Positions 49,779-58,681 are shown, counted from the first letter of the stretch. The stretch: 64,000 bases of DNA from Paenibacillus melissococcoides (GCA_944800085.1 CALYLO010000015.1:62001-126000); one strand, 5' to 3'. Numbers and translations are program-made. The notes: a model not told the origin generated them from the letters alone.

Positions 49779-50621
49779 TTACTTGCGGAAGCGCCCAGGG
49801 CGAATCGAGTCATGCTCGTAGCGGTATTTCTGGAATGCGACATAGAACAAGACGGAGCAGATGATGAATGTAAATAACAATGTCCATTGCAGCGGCAGTG
49901 TACCGGTATCTTCTTGGCCGAAGGTCGGGGTGTCCTTGGTCTTGCCGAACAGTTGGCGAAGCCATTCATCCCCGTGCCGGTTCAATGCCTGATTGACCTC
50001 AGCGAGAGGCGTCTCCTTGGCCACGGCCCGTTCGACAAGCCGTACGAGGGATTCAATGACCTCCATCGTCTCCGGACTGCGCTGAATGGTCGCGGCCGGC
50101 CGGATGCGGTCCACATGCAGCAGCCACTGCTTGGCGCTGGATAACCACTCTTCTTCTTGCTTGACCTGCTTCATCTTGTTCATTTCATCGCGAAGCATTT
50201 GTTCGTATTGCAGCCACATTGCTTGTTTTTTATGGATTAACGCATCCGACGCCAGCCGCAAGCGGGCCGCCACATGCATCAGTCGTTCCTCATTCCGTTC
50301 TATTGCAGGCAACGCGCGCTTCACTTGAACGATCGCGCCACTGAACGCCCGTACCCCTTCGACCCCCGTCACGCCATAAAATGAAGTGTCGGTCATCGCT
50401 TCTCCCATCTTTTGCACAAGCTGCCGCGCCTGTTCAAGCTCTTGCTTCTTCACGGCCTGATATATGGCTTCCGCCTGCTGGTCCAGCTTCTGCCATCGCT
50501 CCTCCGGCTTGCCAGCCATGCTGTTCGGCTCTGATGCGGCAGCGGCAGGCGCCAGGCCGAGTGTACACATGCTGATGATTCCGATTACGATAACAAGCCA
50601 ACGTGAACGCCTAATAAGCAT
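49779..50621 (-). CDS. ypjB: Sporulation-associated protein YpjB
   Basis: This 280-residue protein has a signal peptide (about 1-28, ending A-P-A-A-A-A), a long alpha-helical external domain (about 35-240, rich in Q, E, K with R-W-Q-K-L-D-Q-Q-A-E-A-I-Y) and one C-terminal membrane helix (about 243-263) before a short basic tail. ATG 50621 is preferred to ATG 50627 because GGGAGGG is then at normal distance. It matches YpjB of B. subtilis, a sporulation-associated protein of unclear function, and sits after ypjA as there. Confidence 0.82.
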   Translation of the reverse strand: MLIRRSRWLVIVIGIISMCTLGLAPAAAASEPNSMAGKPEERWQKLDQQAEAIYQAVKKQELEQARQLVQKMGEAMTDTSFYGVTGVEGVRAFSGAIVQVKRALPAIERNEERLMHVAARLRLASDALIHKKQAMWLQYEQMLRDEMNKMKQVKQEEEWLSSAKQWLLHVDRIRPAATIQRSPETMEVIESLVRLVERAVAKETPLAEVNQALNRHGDEWLRQLFGKTKDTPTFGQEDTGTLPLQWTLLFTFIICSVLFYVAFQKYRYEHDSIRPGRFRK

Positions 50622-50673
50622 GTACATCCCTCCCCCATCATCGTATGGGGAGATGTCCAAATTTATGCCTCCG

Positions 50674-51309
50674 CTAACTGTTCCGTCTTGCCTGCTTCAT
50701 CGCTGCCCAGCTTAATGCCACGCTGGCGCCCGTCAAGGCAAACGTGAACGCGCATACCTCCAATAAATAAGGATGGAGGGTACCCGGCAGCCAAGGAAAG
50801 ACTCCGGCGCTGTAGTCGACGGTGTCATTCAGCCATGTCCAGCAGGCCGCTATCGTCAAGCCGGCACTTCCAAATCGGAATAAGCGTACATACAGCAGCG
50901 CTTCTACCGCCATTGCCAGATGGGAACCGATCAGCATCCAATCCTGCCATACCATCGGGTTACCTAGGGCGGCACCGGCAAATATCATGGCGCATGCCCA
51001 TATTCCGTACTTGATGGAGGTGACTGCCGCCAGCGCCTCAATGAGCTTGACGATGGCGCTCCCCCAGACTGAACGGGGTTGCGGACGTATTAATAGGAAG
51101 AAAATGCTGATCGTAAAAAATAAGCTGGCGGTCGGGCTATCCGGGACAAACGGAAGCTGCCATAGCGGATGATGGTTCCACGTATAGATCAATTGAGCTT
51201 TATACCAATAATATCCGTAAACCGTGCCGAGCAGATTGCACCAGAATAGCGTCCACAGCACCCAACGTCGGCTTAAAAAAGAACGGCTGAACAAAGAGGT
51301 CACCTTCAT
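50674..51309 (-). CDS. ypjA: DUF1405 membrane protein YpjA
   Basis: This 211-residue protein has about six hydrophobic segments and the family pattern N-L-L-G-T-V-Y-G-Y-Y-W-Y, W-x-L-P-F-V-P-D-S-P-T-A-S. It belongs to DUF1405 (YpjA in B. subtilis), located directly after qcrC there and here. Function unknown. It is separated from qcrC by a strong terminator, so it is probably a separate transcript with ypjB. Confidence 0.85.
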   Translation of the reverse strand: MKVTSLFSRSFLSRRWVLWTLFWCNLLGTVYGYYWYKAQLIYTWNHHPLWQLPFVPDSPTASLFFTISIFFLLIRPQPRSVWGSAIVKLIEALAAVTSIKYGIWACAMIFAGAALGNPMVWQDWMLIGSHLAMAVEALLYVRLFRFGSAGLTIAACWTWLNDTVDYSAGVFPWLPGTLHPYLLEVCAFTFALTGASVALSWAAMKQARRNS

Positions 51310-51406
51310 ATGTACTCTACCTTCTTCCGCTCCGATCCCGCGAGTTCGCGTATGCGCCCGCTTAGGGCGGGCACGGATCGAATGATCTTATAATCCATCT
51401 ACAGAA

Positions 51407-51436
51407 CGAGCCTGACCGTCACAACGGTCAGGCTCG
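51407..51436 (-). terminator. Terminator of the qcrABC operon
   Basis: CGAGCCTGACCGT pairs perfectly with ACGGTCAGGCTCG (13 bp, short loop), 15 bases after the qcrC stop. Confidence 0.8.
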
Positions 51437-51450
51437 AGTCTCTACTTATT

Positions 51451-52314
51451 TTACTTCTCTGCTTTCTGTTTCGCAAGCCATTCTGCGATATGATTCAATT
51501 CCTCTTCACTTGCGGCATCCTTCATTGGCGGCATGTTGCCCTTGCCATTGTGAAGGATGTCGAGGATCTCATCTTTGGTTAACGTATCGCCGATGCCGCG
51601 GAGCGAAGGGCCGGATTGACCCTTCAGGTCAGTGGCGTGGCAGCTCAAGCATCCCGCTTTTTTCATATAATCCATGGCAGGATCATCCTTGTCAACCAAG
51701 GCGATCTCCTTGTTCGGCTTCGGCTGTCCCGTAGGCTTGCCGGCCATCGCAGCTTCGCGGGCCTTTTCCAACCGGACCTCATGTTCCGGCCTAATATTCA
51801 GCTCTGCCAGTTCGGCTTCATACCCCAGCCAAGCGACGCGCGTCAAATAGAAGCAAGCGATCAAGCTGATAATCATAAGCGAGGAAGCTATCGGGCGCTT
51901 GTAGAAGCGGCGTTCCTTCCCTTTGTCCAGGAATGGCGCCAACATCAATCCGCCGAACATAATACCGGGTATGAGCACCGTGCCGATGACGACATAGCTT
52001 CCCGACGCATAGGGGTATTTCAAGAACTGATACAAGAACAAAAAGTACCAGTCAGGAATGGGAACGAATCCCGTATTGTTCGGGTCAGCCGGATAGCCTA
52101 GCGGAGCAGGCTCCGCAATCGTTAGCACGAGAATTCCCACCAAAGCTACGACACCGACCATCCATTCCTTCAATAGGAAGTACGGAATGAAAGCTTCGGA
52201 CTTCCCTGGAAATGCGGTATAGTCCGGCGGTATCGTGTTGTGGTTTTTTTTCTTTATCCGCGAATCACCGACATATACGATTTTCTCAGTATTCGACGAC
52301 TTATCGTGTGCCAA
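51451..52314 (-). CDS. qcrC: Menaquinol-cytochrome c reductase cytochrome b/c subunit
   Basis: QcrC (287 residues) fuses the C-terminal part of cytochrome b (three membrane helices, about 48-165; G-F-V-P-I-P-D-W-Y-F-L-F-L-Y-Q-F-L-K) to a cytochrome c domain (about 205-285). One haem c site, A-G-C-L-S-C-H, and a downstream Met ligand candidate (N-M-P-P-M) are visible. With QcrA and QcrB it forms the Bacillus-type bc complex that passes electrons from menaquinol to cytochrome c. It follows qcrB by 18 bases. Confidence 0.95.
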   Translation of the reverse strand: MAHDKSSNTEKIVYVGDSRIKKKNHNTIPPDYTAFPGKSEAFIPYFLLKEWMVGVVALVGILVLTIAEPAPLGYPADPNNTGFVPIPDWYFLFLYQFLKYPYASGSYVVIGTVLIPGIMFGGLMLAPFLDKGKERRFYKRPIASSLMIISLIACFYLTRVAWLGYEAELAELNIRPEHEVRLEKAREAAMAGKPTGQPKPNKEIALVDKDDPAMDYMKKAGCLSCHATDLKGQSGPSLRGIGDTLTKDEILDILHNGKGNMPPMKDAASEEELNHIAEWLAKQKAEK

Positions 52315-52332
52315 TTGGTCTCTCCTCCTCTC

Positions 52333-53004
52333 TTATAGCGGTCCAGAAATACCTTGACGGCGAATCATCAGGAAGTGAGCGCCTATCAAGGCCAGTAGAG
52401 CCGCCGGCAAGAAGAAGACGTGAATCGCGAAGAATCGTGTAAGCGTCTGCGCTCCGACGATCGTACCGCCCTGCAGCAATTCCTTGACGTACGGTCCGAT
52501 ATATGGAACGGTATCGGCGATCTCCATACCGACCTTGGTTGCGAAGTACGCCTTGTTATCCCATGGAAGCAGGTATCCCGTGAACCCGAGACCGATCATA
52601 ATCAAGAGAATCAATACGCCCACGACCCAGTTCATTTCGCGCGGCGATTTGTAAGAGCCGGTGAAGAACACCCGCAACGTATGTAAGAGCATCATGACGA
52701 TGACAAGACTCGCGCCCCAGTGGTGCATTCCCCGAACAATCTGTCCGAACGCGACCTTGGTCTGCAAGTATTCAACACTGTAGTAAGCGTTGACAATGTC
52801 CGGGACGTAATACATCGTCAAGAACATACCGGACAAAATCTGAATCACGGTGATAAAGAACGTCAACCCACCGAAGCAGTACACGAATGCGGAAAAATGG
52901 TGCGCCGGATTCACGTGTTCCGGCACTTCGTGATCCGCGACATCGCGCCATATCGGCGTGATATCCAGACGTTCGTCAATCCAGTTGTAAACCCCTTTAA
53001 ACAT
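52333..53004 (-). CDS. qcrB: Menaquinol-cytochrome c reductase cytochrome b subunit
   Basis: QcrB (223 residues) is the four-helix haem-binding half of cytochrome b. Haem-ligand histidines lie in R-G-M-H-H-W-G-A-S and F-A-I-H-V-F-F-L-P, with the quinol-site region G-Y-L-L-P-W-D-N-K-A-Y-F-A-T-K. The short split form (cytochrome b6 style) is typical of Bacillales. It starts 19 bases after qcrA. Confidence 0.95.
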   Translation of the reverse strand: MFKGVYNWIDERLDITPIWRDVADHEVPEHVNPAHHFSAFVYCFGGLTFFITVIQILSGMFLTMYYVPDIVNAYYSVEYLQTKVAFGQIVRGMHHWGASLVIVMMLLHTLRVFFTGSYKSPREMNWVVGVLILLIMIGLGFTGYLLPWDNKAYFATKVGMEIADTVPYIGPYVKELLQGGTIVGAQTLTRFFAIHVFFLPAALLALIGAHFLMIRRQGISGPL

Positions 53005-53023
53005 CTGACACTACGCCTCCTTG

Positions 53024-53560
53024 TTACTGCACGTGTTGGTTCGGAATCTTGTCACCAAGATATACAAAACCGTTTTCAATTTTCACTTTGTACTCGTCCA
53101 GCGGTGCGCGAGCTACAGCCAGTTGCTTGCCTTCCTTCGTGTAATGCGCGCCATGGCACATGCAGAAATATTGATCTTTGTACTTCGGGTTGGAATTCCA
53201 GTTAACCGTGCATCCCAAGTGCTTGCATACCGGTGACAACGCAAAAATATCTCCGTTCTCGTCCTTGCTGATCCAAGCAACCATTTGAGGCTTGCTCTCA
53301 TACCAGCCGTCGATTTGCGTCACGTCGAATGTAAATTCCTGAGGTTCATTGGTAATCTTGCTAACTTCCGCGACTTTTATGTAGTTCCCCTCTGTCTTTT
53401 TCTGCAGAAGCGGATCCACGGCGAACCGTACCATGGGAATAGCTGGACCGACGAACATGAAAGCGCTCGCTCCACCCAATGTGTAAGAAAGAAATTGTCT
53501 ACGAGACATTTCTTTGCGAGGTTGGTGAGGTTTCTGCTCGTTATTTTGCGGTTTGCTCAT
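53024..53560 (-). CDS. qcrA: Menaquinol-cytochrome c reductase Rieske iron-sulphur subunit
   Basis: QcrA (178 residues) carries the Rieske [2Fe-2S] cluster. ATG 53560 follows a GGGGG-rich site. The N-terminus has a twin-arginine-type start (S-R-R-Q-F-L-S-Y-T-L-G-G) before a membrane anchor. The cluster motifs C-K-H-L-G-C and C-M-C-H-G-A are intact. It is the first gene of qcrABC and has its own promoter. Confidence 0.95.
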   Translation of the reverse strand: MSKPQNNEQKPHQPRKEMSRRQFLSYTLGGASAFMFVGPAIPMVRFAVDPLLQKKTEGNYIKVAEVSKITNEPQEFTFDVTQIDGWYESKPQMVAWISKDENGDIFALSPVCKHLGCTVNWNSNPKYKDQYFCMCHGAHYTKEGKQLAVARAPLDEYKVKIENGFVYLGDKIPNQHVQ

Positions 53561-53636
53561 TACTGTCTTACCCCCTTTACACAACCGTTCTCGCAGCTTG
53601 CTATGATGAGAATCACAATCTAACTAGGACATCATT

Positions 53637-53665
53637 ATAATATCCCAGTGCCATGAAAGCGTCAA
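53637..53665 (-). promoter_or_regulatory. Promoter of qcrABC
   Basis: On the minus strand TTGACG (53665-53660) and TATTAT (53642-53637) are 17 bases apart, about 75 bases upstream of qcrA. Confidence 0.6.
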
Positions 53666-53731
53666 GAATTTACCAGCCGAAATGCAAATGGGAACACGAT
53701 CACGTCAAAAATTGTTGAGATTTTGTCACAT

Positions 53732-54181
53732 TTATCCTTCAAACTGTGATGCGTACCACATTTTTTGAATTTTGTCCTTCATCAAATCCTTGACAGCGTG
53801 CGCATCTTCTGTTCCCAGCTCTGCCGGCGTAAAGACAGCGTCTGCCTGGGATACCTCCCCCTGACGGAGCCGAACCGCTTGCGAGATAATGACAATATAG
53901 GCAAACCCTTGCTCCCTCAGCCTTCCGCACACCTTGTCCAACAGAGCGATATCTGCCGGTTGCGGCTCGATCCCACCCGTAAAATGGTACGCCGGATAAG
54001 TTACGGTTCGCCCGTGGAACGGAATCTCGACCCCGTCGAGCCAATCCCGCAGCCGCTCGAGCCGTTCCGCCGCTTCGACCGGCGATTCCAGCCCTGTCAT
54101 TCCGGTCACGGGAAGGATGCAAGTGTCCAGATAAGGCCCCCATTCCTTCCATTGTTCTGCAGTCAACTCGCTGAATTTCAT
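53732..54181 (-). CDS. ypiF: DUF2487 protein (YpiF-like)
   Basis: This 149-residue cytoplasmic protein (W-K-E-W-G-P-Y-L-D-T-C-I-L-P-V-T-G, later P-A-Y-H-F-T-G) matches DUF2487. In B. subtilis the homologue YpiF lies directly upstream of qcrA, as here. No function is known. It is followed by a 70-base AT-rich gap before the qcr promoter. Confidence 0.8.
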   Translation of the reverse strand: MKFSELTAEQWKEWGPYLDTCILPVTGMTGLESPVEAAERLERLRDWLDGVEIPFHGRTVTYPAYHFTGGIEPQPADIALLDKVCGRLREQGFAYIVIISQAVRLRQGEVSQADAVFTPAELGTEDAHAVKDLMKDKIQKMWYASQFEG

Positions 54182-54240
54182 GCTGCTCCCCCTTTTTTCC
54201 AGTTACTCCTCTCCCATATTATAACCCGGTGAACAAAAAA

Positions 54241-54269
54241 ATGAAGAATCGCTCAGAGCGCTTCTTCAT
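54241..54269 (-). terminator. Terminator of the IDEAL-domain gene
   Basis: ATGAAGAA-CGCTC / GAGCG-TTCTTCAT forms a long stem followed on the minus strand by seven T (54234-54240). Confidence 0.9.
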
Positions 54270-54275
54270 TAGCGG

Positions 54276-54455
54276 TTACTGCAACGTTTTCAGTTCTTCC
54301 GTCAAGGTTCGGAACGTGGTCTCATCCCCTGATGCCAATGCTTTATCAATTTCTTCATATATTCGTTCCGTCCGGTATTTCCGTATCGCGTCGTCCCAGA
54401 TCATTTCCGCAGTCAAACTCAACATCGCTTCATACGTCACTTTCATTTTATCCAT
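54276..54455 (-). CDS. Small IDEAL-domain protein
   Basis: This 59-residue acidic protein begins at ATG 54455, eight bases after GGAGG. The C-terminal part (R-I-Y-E-E-I-D-K-A-L-A-S-G-D-E-T-T-F-R) fits the IDEAL domain, a short helical motif seen at the C-terminus of YpiB and of competence regulator ComK-related proteins. In B. subtilis ypiB is close to ypiF-qcrA, so this may be a reduced counterpart that kept only that domain. Function is unknown. Confidence 0.7.
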   Translation of the reverse strand: MDKMKVTYEAMLSLTAEMIWDDAIRKYRTERIYEEIDKALASGDETTFRTLTEELKTLQ

Positions 54456-54478
54456 AGGATGCACCTCCAACCTAACGA

Positions 54479-54985
54479 TTAAGAGATCCTATATTCCTTT
54501 CCTTTCACCACATAGCTATCCGTTGTTCTCTTCATGCGCTGCAAATCTTCTTCTGTCAACTCCCGTATGACTCTTGCGGGTGAACCGAGAGAAAGAGTAT
54601 AGGCCGGTAATTTTTTATTTTCAGTGACGACGGAACCAGCTCCTACTAAAGCATATTCACCAATTTCCGCTCCGTTCAGTACAATGGCCCCCATGCCAAT
54701 CAATGTACCTGTGCCTATCCGGCAGCCATGCACGATCGCACCATGTCCAATCGAGACGCGATCCGCGATAATTAATGGCTGATCCGTGTTGACATGTCCG
54801 ATAACACCGTCCTGCAGGTTCGCTTCCCGGCCGATCTGAATCGGCGCCAGATCGCCGCGCAGCACGGCGTTGAACCATACGCTGGACAAGGGACCGACGG
54901 TTACGTCACCGATGAGCTTCGCCCCTTCCGCCACATACACGGAGGGATCGATCCTCGGTTGAACGCCTTTGTAAGGAATAATCAT
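54479..54985 (-). CDS. Gamma-carbonic-anhydrase-family hexapeptide protein
   Basis: This 168-residue protein folds as a left-handed beta-helix of hexapeptide repeats (V-Y-V-A-E-G-A-K-L-I-G-D-V-T-V-G). ATG 54985 is chosen because GGAGGTG precedes it. Candidate zinc histidines lie in V-I-G-H-V-N and V-S-I-G-H-G-A-I-V-H-G-C. The family is often annotated as carbonic anhydrase or transferase, but activity has been shown for few members. The gene is 24 bases upstream of the IDEAL gene. Confidence 0.85.
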   Translation of the reverse strand: MIIPYKGVQPRIDPSVYVAEGAKLIGDVTVGPLSSVWFNAVLRGDLAPIQIGREANLQDGVIGHVNTDQPLIIADRVSIGHGAIVHGCRIGTGTLIGMGAIVLNGAEIGEYALVGAGSVVTENKKLPAYTLSLGSPARVIRELTEEDLQRMKRTTDSYVVKGKEYRIS

Positions 54986-55054
54986 ATGTTCGCCCACCTC
55001 CGAGACACCTATTTATCAATGCCATCCTATGGGATAAAAGGTGGTCTCATCGTA

Positions 55055-56209
55055 TCAATGGGCATGCGGCTTGTCAACGTTCAGTTGAATTCGGTCTTCA
55101 TGGGCCACATACACGCCCTGGATGATTTGCTGCCCTTTTTTCGTCATCTGCAGCACCTGGACTTCATGGGAGATCTCCCCCAGCCGAAGCAGGCCCAGAT
55201 GGACCATCATCATGATGATGCGCTGCCGAAATACGGATTCGGAGGTGTCGAAGTAGAACGGCCGGATGTAAGGAAGCAGCGTCCGTTCCAGCGACTCCAG
55301 CGTCGTCCATTTGATTGTGCAGAGCTGGATCCAGTGTACGACGGACAGCAGATTCGGAATGGCGTTCTTATACAGCTTCAACCAGAAGCGGTAGAGCGAG
55401 GCCGTCGGCTCGGTTCCTCTCCTGCTCCGCCTCTCCTCGCCCGGCGGGGAGAGACGCAGCCGCCCGTCTCCTTCCTCCAGCCAGCCTTGGTAGAAGGCGT
55501 AGTCGTAAATCAAAGAGAACCGGTTCGGATAATCATGGAACCGCCTGCCGTAACCGAATCGCCATTCTCCCTTGCCTATCGGCGTTTCCCGAATCGCGAA
55601 CGTATCGAGAAGCTGCTGCTGGGCCCGCTTGTAGATCACCCCTTCCGAATTCAAGGGCGGACATTCCGTCGCGACGAAATCAAGGAGCTGCAAAATGTCA
55701 TCGCCGATTCTCCCATCCTCGTCACGATAGGCATGCGGTTCAGCGGTAAGCTGCAATTGGCTGGAGAAGGATTGGTACAGCACATCTTTGAAACGCTGCT
55801 TCAGATCGGCCGGAATCTGGAACAGATACTTGGTCTGCGGATTGCAGCCGTTGAACAGCCAGCCGCTGTGCTTGAACTTCGCAATCGTATCCCGCGGTTG
55901 AGGCCCGTTCGGGGCAGGATCCGACTTGCCCGGCACGACCGTGTCGAACTTGGTCTGCTGCACTCGGGCCACCAGCTCCTCCAGACTGAAGGAGGACCGC
56001 TTATCGAACAGGATGGAATTGAGAAAGCGCCGTTCCTCCAGCGACATCTCATTCACATGGCGCTCGAACACATCCCTGCTGCCAAGAGCCAGCAGAATCG
56101 ATTGGATCAATTCATGCTTGGAGCGTTCATTGCATACACAGCCGTACCGCTTCGCAATCCGGGCGAGCTGCCCGATATCCGCGTAACTGAGCATATCTGC
56201 CAGATTCAT
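55055..56209 (-). CDS. Conserved protein with winged-helix-like repeats, function unknown
   Basis: I do not recognise a specific family. The 384-residue soluble protein starts M-N-L-A-D-M-L-S-Y-A-D-I-G-Q-L-A-R-I-A-K-R-Y-G. It contains several helix-turn-helix-like segments (L-N-S-E-G-V-I-Y-K-R-A-Q; L-G-L-L-R-L-G-E) and no membrane segment or catalytic motif. The arrangement resembles the wHTH region of Helicase_C_3 (XPB/Ssl2 N-terminal-like) proteins, so DNA binding is possible. It stands alone. The long plus-strand frame across this gene is antisense shadow. Confidence 0.7.
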   Translation of the reverse strand: MNLADMLSYADIGQLARIAKRYGCVCNERSKHELIQSILLALGSRDVFERHVNEMSLEERRFLNSILFDKRSSFSLEELVARVQQTKFDTVVPGKSDPAPNGPQPRDTIAKFKHSGWLFNGCNPQTKYLFQIPADLKQRFKDVLYQSFSSQLQLTAEPHAYRDEDGRIGDDILQLLDFVATECPPLNSEGVIYKRAQQQLLDTFAIRETPIGKGEWRFGYGRRFHDYPNRFSLIYDYAFYQGWLEEGDGRLRLSPPGEERRSRRGTEPTASLYRFWLKLYKNAIPNLLSVVHWIQLCTIKWTTLESLERTLLPYIRPFYFDTSESVFRQRIIMMMVHLGLLRLGEISHEVQVLQMTKKGQQIIQGVYVAHEDRIQLNVDKPHAH

Positions 56210-56296
56210 GCCGAACCTCCGTTCTTTGTAGCTTCATTCCTTGACCGAGTCCTTGTTACATTAACCATTATTGGAAAAAGTACGGCATTTATTCAG

Positions 56297-56346
56297 CAAA
56301 ATAAAAATAAAACAGGCCCCGGTTCATCAATCGGAACCAAGGCCTG
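56297..56346 (-). terminator. Terminator of the histidine phosphatase gene
   Basis: CAGGCC and GGCCTG enclose an inner GGTTC/GAACC stem, with TTTTATTTTTATTTT following on the minus strand. Confidence 0.85.
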
Positions 56347-56404
56347 CTTCTATCTGCCGCGGTGGATAGTGACCGCATCAGACGGTTGGATATGTTTTGT
56401 GCAA

Positions 56405-56959
56405 TTATACAATACAGGGCGCCGCTCCTTGCCGCTCAAGAATCGAGTACGACAAGTTGCCGATATGGCCCTGCGACATTTGTCCGAACAAAGCAATGAA
56501 CAGTTGAGCCAGCCAGCTCCCATGCGTCACGGCGAGAAGATTCCGGCCTTCGCTCCGGAGGGCGAGGGACTCCAGCGTCTTGACGGCCCGGTCGCGCAGC
56601 GCGTCATCCTGCTCTTGTCCAAGATTAAGCTGGCGCCACTCAGCGCCCCAGCGCTTCTCCCGCTCCTCAGGCGTCGTTCCTTCCACCTGCCCGTAAGCGC
56701 GCTCCACCAATCCCGGCTCCGGCTCGAGCAGCGGAATATTCAGCGCGTCCGCAAGGATAGCCCCCGTCTCGTCAGCCCGGCGAAGGCCGCTTGAGATGAC
56801 GGCATCAAATGCGATATCTTCCTTCTTCAAACGCTCGGCCAGCAGCGCCGCTTGCTTCCGGCCTGTATCGTTCAGCGGAATGTCCGTCCGTCCTTGAATC
56901 TTCCCCTGCGCGTTCCAATCGGTAATCCCGTGTCTAACCAATCCGATATATTGGGCCAT
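56405..56959 (-). CDS. Histidine phosphatase family protein
   Basis: This 184-residue phosphoglycerate-mutase-like enzyme has the catalytic L-V-R-H-G-I-T-D-W-N near its start, R-A-D-E-T-G, the proton-donor Glu region, and the second His in V-T-H-G-S-W. ATG 56959 follows GGAGAAGCA. The substrate is unknown; relatives include phosphatases acting on sugar phosphates, nucleotides or phosphoserine. It lies 50 bases downstream of the anti-sigma gene. Confidence 0.85.
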   Translation of the reverse strand: MAQYIGLVRHGITDWNAQGKIQGRTDIPLNDTGRKQAALLAERLKKEDIAFDAVISSGLRRADETGAILADALNIPLLEPEPGLVERAYGQVEGTTPEEREKRWGAEWRQLNLGQEQDDALRDRAVKTLESLALRSEGRNLLAVTHGSWLAQLFIALFGQMSQGHIGNLSYSILERQGAAPCIV

Positions 56960-57009
56960 TGCTTCTCCTTCTGTACCGTGTAAATGTGATGAGGAACCTC
57001 TATCCAAAG

Positions 57010-57606
57010 TTAACGACGCACCCGCGTCAGCCAATTCAACAGCAATAATGCAAAGGTAACCCCGAACAGGGACAACGCTATCCAATAATGAGGAATCGTA
57101 GGCACCACTTGCAAAATGACCGGATCGCTGATGCTCGCTACCGGGACGCCTATCGTCATTTTCCCCCAGCCCGATGGATCTCCGCCGGCAACGACCGTAG
57201 GAATCACACCGCTGATATCTTCGATGTTCGAGTGCTCTCTGCGGACAAGCAGCACAATGAGCGCGCACAAAAATATCCCCATACAAAAAGCAACAATCCC
57301 TGCAAGCATATTGCGAGATCGCAGGGACCATGTCTGTGAACGTTGATGAACCGGAACGAGCCAGTCTTGTTCTTCGTAAATCATGTTCATAACCCGTGCC
57401 GGCGTAAATCCGGAACCGGATGCCTCGTGAAGGATTATGTCCGAATCACCGTCCATCCATTCCTCGCTTGCAGCCCATACGCTGTACTGCTCTGCGCATG
57501 ATTCGCATTCGCTTAAATGCTTCTCAATCGCTAGCCGCTGCGGATCGTCTGCAGGCAAATCGGAATAGACCGGCATCCACTCGAGCGCTTCCGCGCATTT
57601 CATCAT
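57010..57606 (-). CDS. Zinc-finger anti-sigma factor
   Basis: This 198-residue membrane protein has an N-terminal ZAS zinc finger (H-L-S-E-C-E-S-C, i.e. H-x3-C-x2-C, residues about 29-37) and two membrane helices (about 97-120 and 172-190) joined by an external loop of about 50 residues. The start overlaps the sigma-factor stop (TAATG). It should bind the adjacent ECF sigma factor and release it on an envelope signal, perhaps sensed by the loop. The signal is unknown. Confidence 0.85.
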   Translation of the reverse strand: MMKCAEALEWMPVYSDLPADDPQRLAIEKHLSECESCAEQYSVWAASEEWMDGDSDIILHEASGSGFTPARVMNMIYEEQDWLVPVHQRSQTWSLRSRNMLAGIVAFCMGIFLCALIVLLVRREHSNIEDISGVIPTVVAGGDPSGWGKMTIGVPVASISDPVILQVVPTIPHYWIALSLFGVTFALLLLNWLTRVRR

Positions 57607-58214
57607 TAATTCATCCCCTCAACTCCCGGCTCGGTAATGTATGCCTCCAACTGAGACTTCACACTCGCACGAGCGCGGAACAGCAGCGATTTCACGGAGC
57701 TTACCGTCTGCCCCAAGGCATTGGCAATCTCTTGATAATCCAGTTGGTCATACTCGCGCAGGATGAGGGCCGAACGCTGCTTCTCCGGCAGACGGTTAAT
57801 GGCGTCGCGCACCAAAGATACCTTCTCGTTCCGCAGCAATGCATATTCCGGTGCCGCCTCGCGCGGCGCTTCCGGAACGATACTGTAATCATCGTCCAAC
57901 GATACTTGCACGCTGCGCTGCTTCCGCAGCTCGCTTAGTACCGTATTACGGGCAATCGTATATAGCCAAGTCGAAAAAGAGGCCTCTGCCTCACGGAACG
58001 TATTCAGGCTCCGATATGCCTTGAAGAACGTCTCGGCACATAAATCCTCGGCAAGCAATTCCAACTGGGAGCTCTTTAACATATGAAATATAAATGATAG
58101 CAGTTTTCGTTGATAACGATTCATCAATTCCGCGAATAACTCGACGTTGCCGTCTTTAATCTCGCGGATGATCTGGGAATCGGTCATGGACTCAAGTTCC
58201 TCCTTGCTTTCCAT
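57606..58214 (-). CDS. ECF-type RNA polymerase sigma factor
   Basis: This 202-residue sigma-70 family protein contains region 2 (about 22-90; F-A-E-L-M-N-R-Y-Q-R-K-L-L-S-F...A-E-D-L-C-A-E-T-F-F-K-A-Y, F-S-T-W-L-Y-T-I-A-R-N) and region 4 (about 130-185; L-P-E-K-Q-R-S-A-L-I-L-R-E-Y-D...Q-E-I-A-N-A-L-G-Q-T-V-S-S-V-K-S-L-L-F-R-A-R). It is translationally coupled to a ZAS anti-sigma factor. A TGAAC-containing promoter lies upstream, so autoregulation is possible. Confidence 0.92.
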   Translation of the reverse strand: MESKEELESMTDSQIIREIKDGNVELFAELMNRYQRKLLSFIFHMLKSSQLELLAEDLCAETFFKAYRSLNTFREAEASFSTWLYTIARNTVLSELRKQRSVQVSLDDDYSIVPEAPREAAPEYALLRNEKVSLVRDAINRLPEKQRSALILREYDQLDYQEIANALGQTVSSVKSLLFRARASVKSQLEAYITEPGVEGMN

Positions 58215-58253
58215 ATCCTTCCCGATGCGCTACCTGTTAAGGTATACTCTCGA

Positions 58254-58283
58254 AGTATAGAAAAGTTGCGGATCGGAGTTCAA
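58254..58283 (-). promoter_or_regulatory. Promoter upstream of the sigma-factor gene
   Basis: On the minus strand TTGAAC (58283-58278) and TATACT (58259-58254) are 18 bases apart, about 40 bases from the sigma start. TGAAC is also typical of ECF -35 elements. Confidence 0.5.
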
Positions 58284-58582
58284 ATTACGTCGTTCTCTCA
58301 TTCACCTATAAAGCGTATGTAGGATAATTCTTCAAAATGTTAAATAATTTCCTCACATATAGTCGTATTTTAGCATACAAAAGTCGAATAATGATTAAAA
58401 ATTTTTAAGGTATTTGGTGACCAAGCTTACGATTCCGTAAGGTTACATCCATAGGGTATGCCGCTTATTGCCAAGAAGTGCTCTATCTGGCTTGCATTTG
58501 CAACGAAATCGGCTTGTACCCTGACACAAATGATCTCCGTGCAGCCCTTCCGCCTTAAAATTAACGCATCGAAAAAACAGGC
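58284..58582. other. AT-rich gap at chromosome/prophage boundary
   Basis: About 58300-58430 is strongly AT-rich and carries no gene. A minus-strand frame of 66 codons over 58427-58627 includes a terminator hairpin near its start and has no ribosome site, so it is not called. The prophage boundary probably lies in or near this gap; no att duplication can be seen with only one end in view. Confidence 0.4.
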
Positions 58583-58607
58583 AAAAAAAAACGCCACCGA
58601 AGTGGCG
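58583..58607 (-). terminator. Strong minus-strand terminator at prophage edge
   Basis: CGCCAC-CGAA-GTGGCG followed by nine T on the minus strand. It may end the leftward early transcript of the phage region. Confidence 0.85.
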
Positions 58608-58681
58608 CCGTGCTTACATATGAGCACTTAGATATTGGATAGGAGTGGAGAGTCTTGTCCTACTACTGTATGTATTTATCA

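Noticed and set aside
54794..56794. Open plus-strand frame of 666 codons
   Set aside because: It is antisense to three recognisable or well-formed minus-strand genes, lacks a ribosome site and has low-complexity R/Q/P composition. High-GC codon shadow.
58427..58627. 66-codon minus-strand frame
   Set aside because: Its first codons are a terminator hairpin and T-run, and no ribosome site is present.
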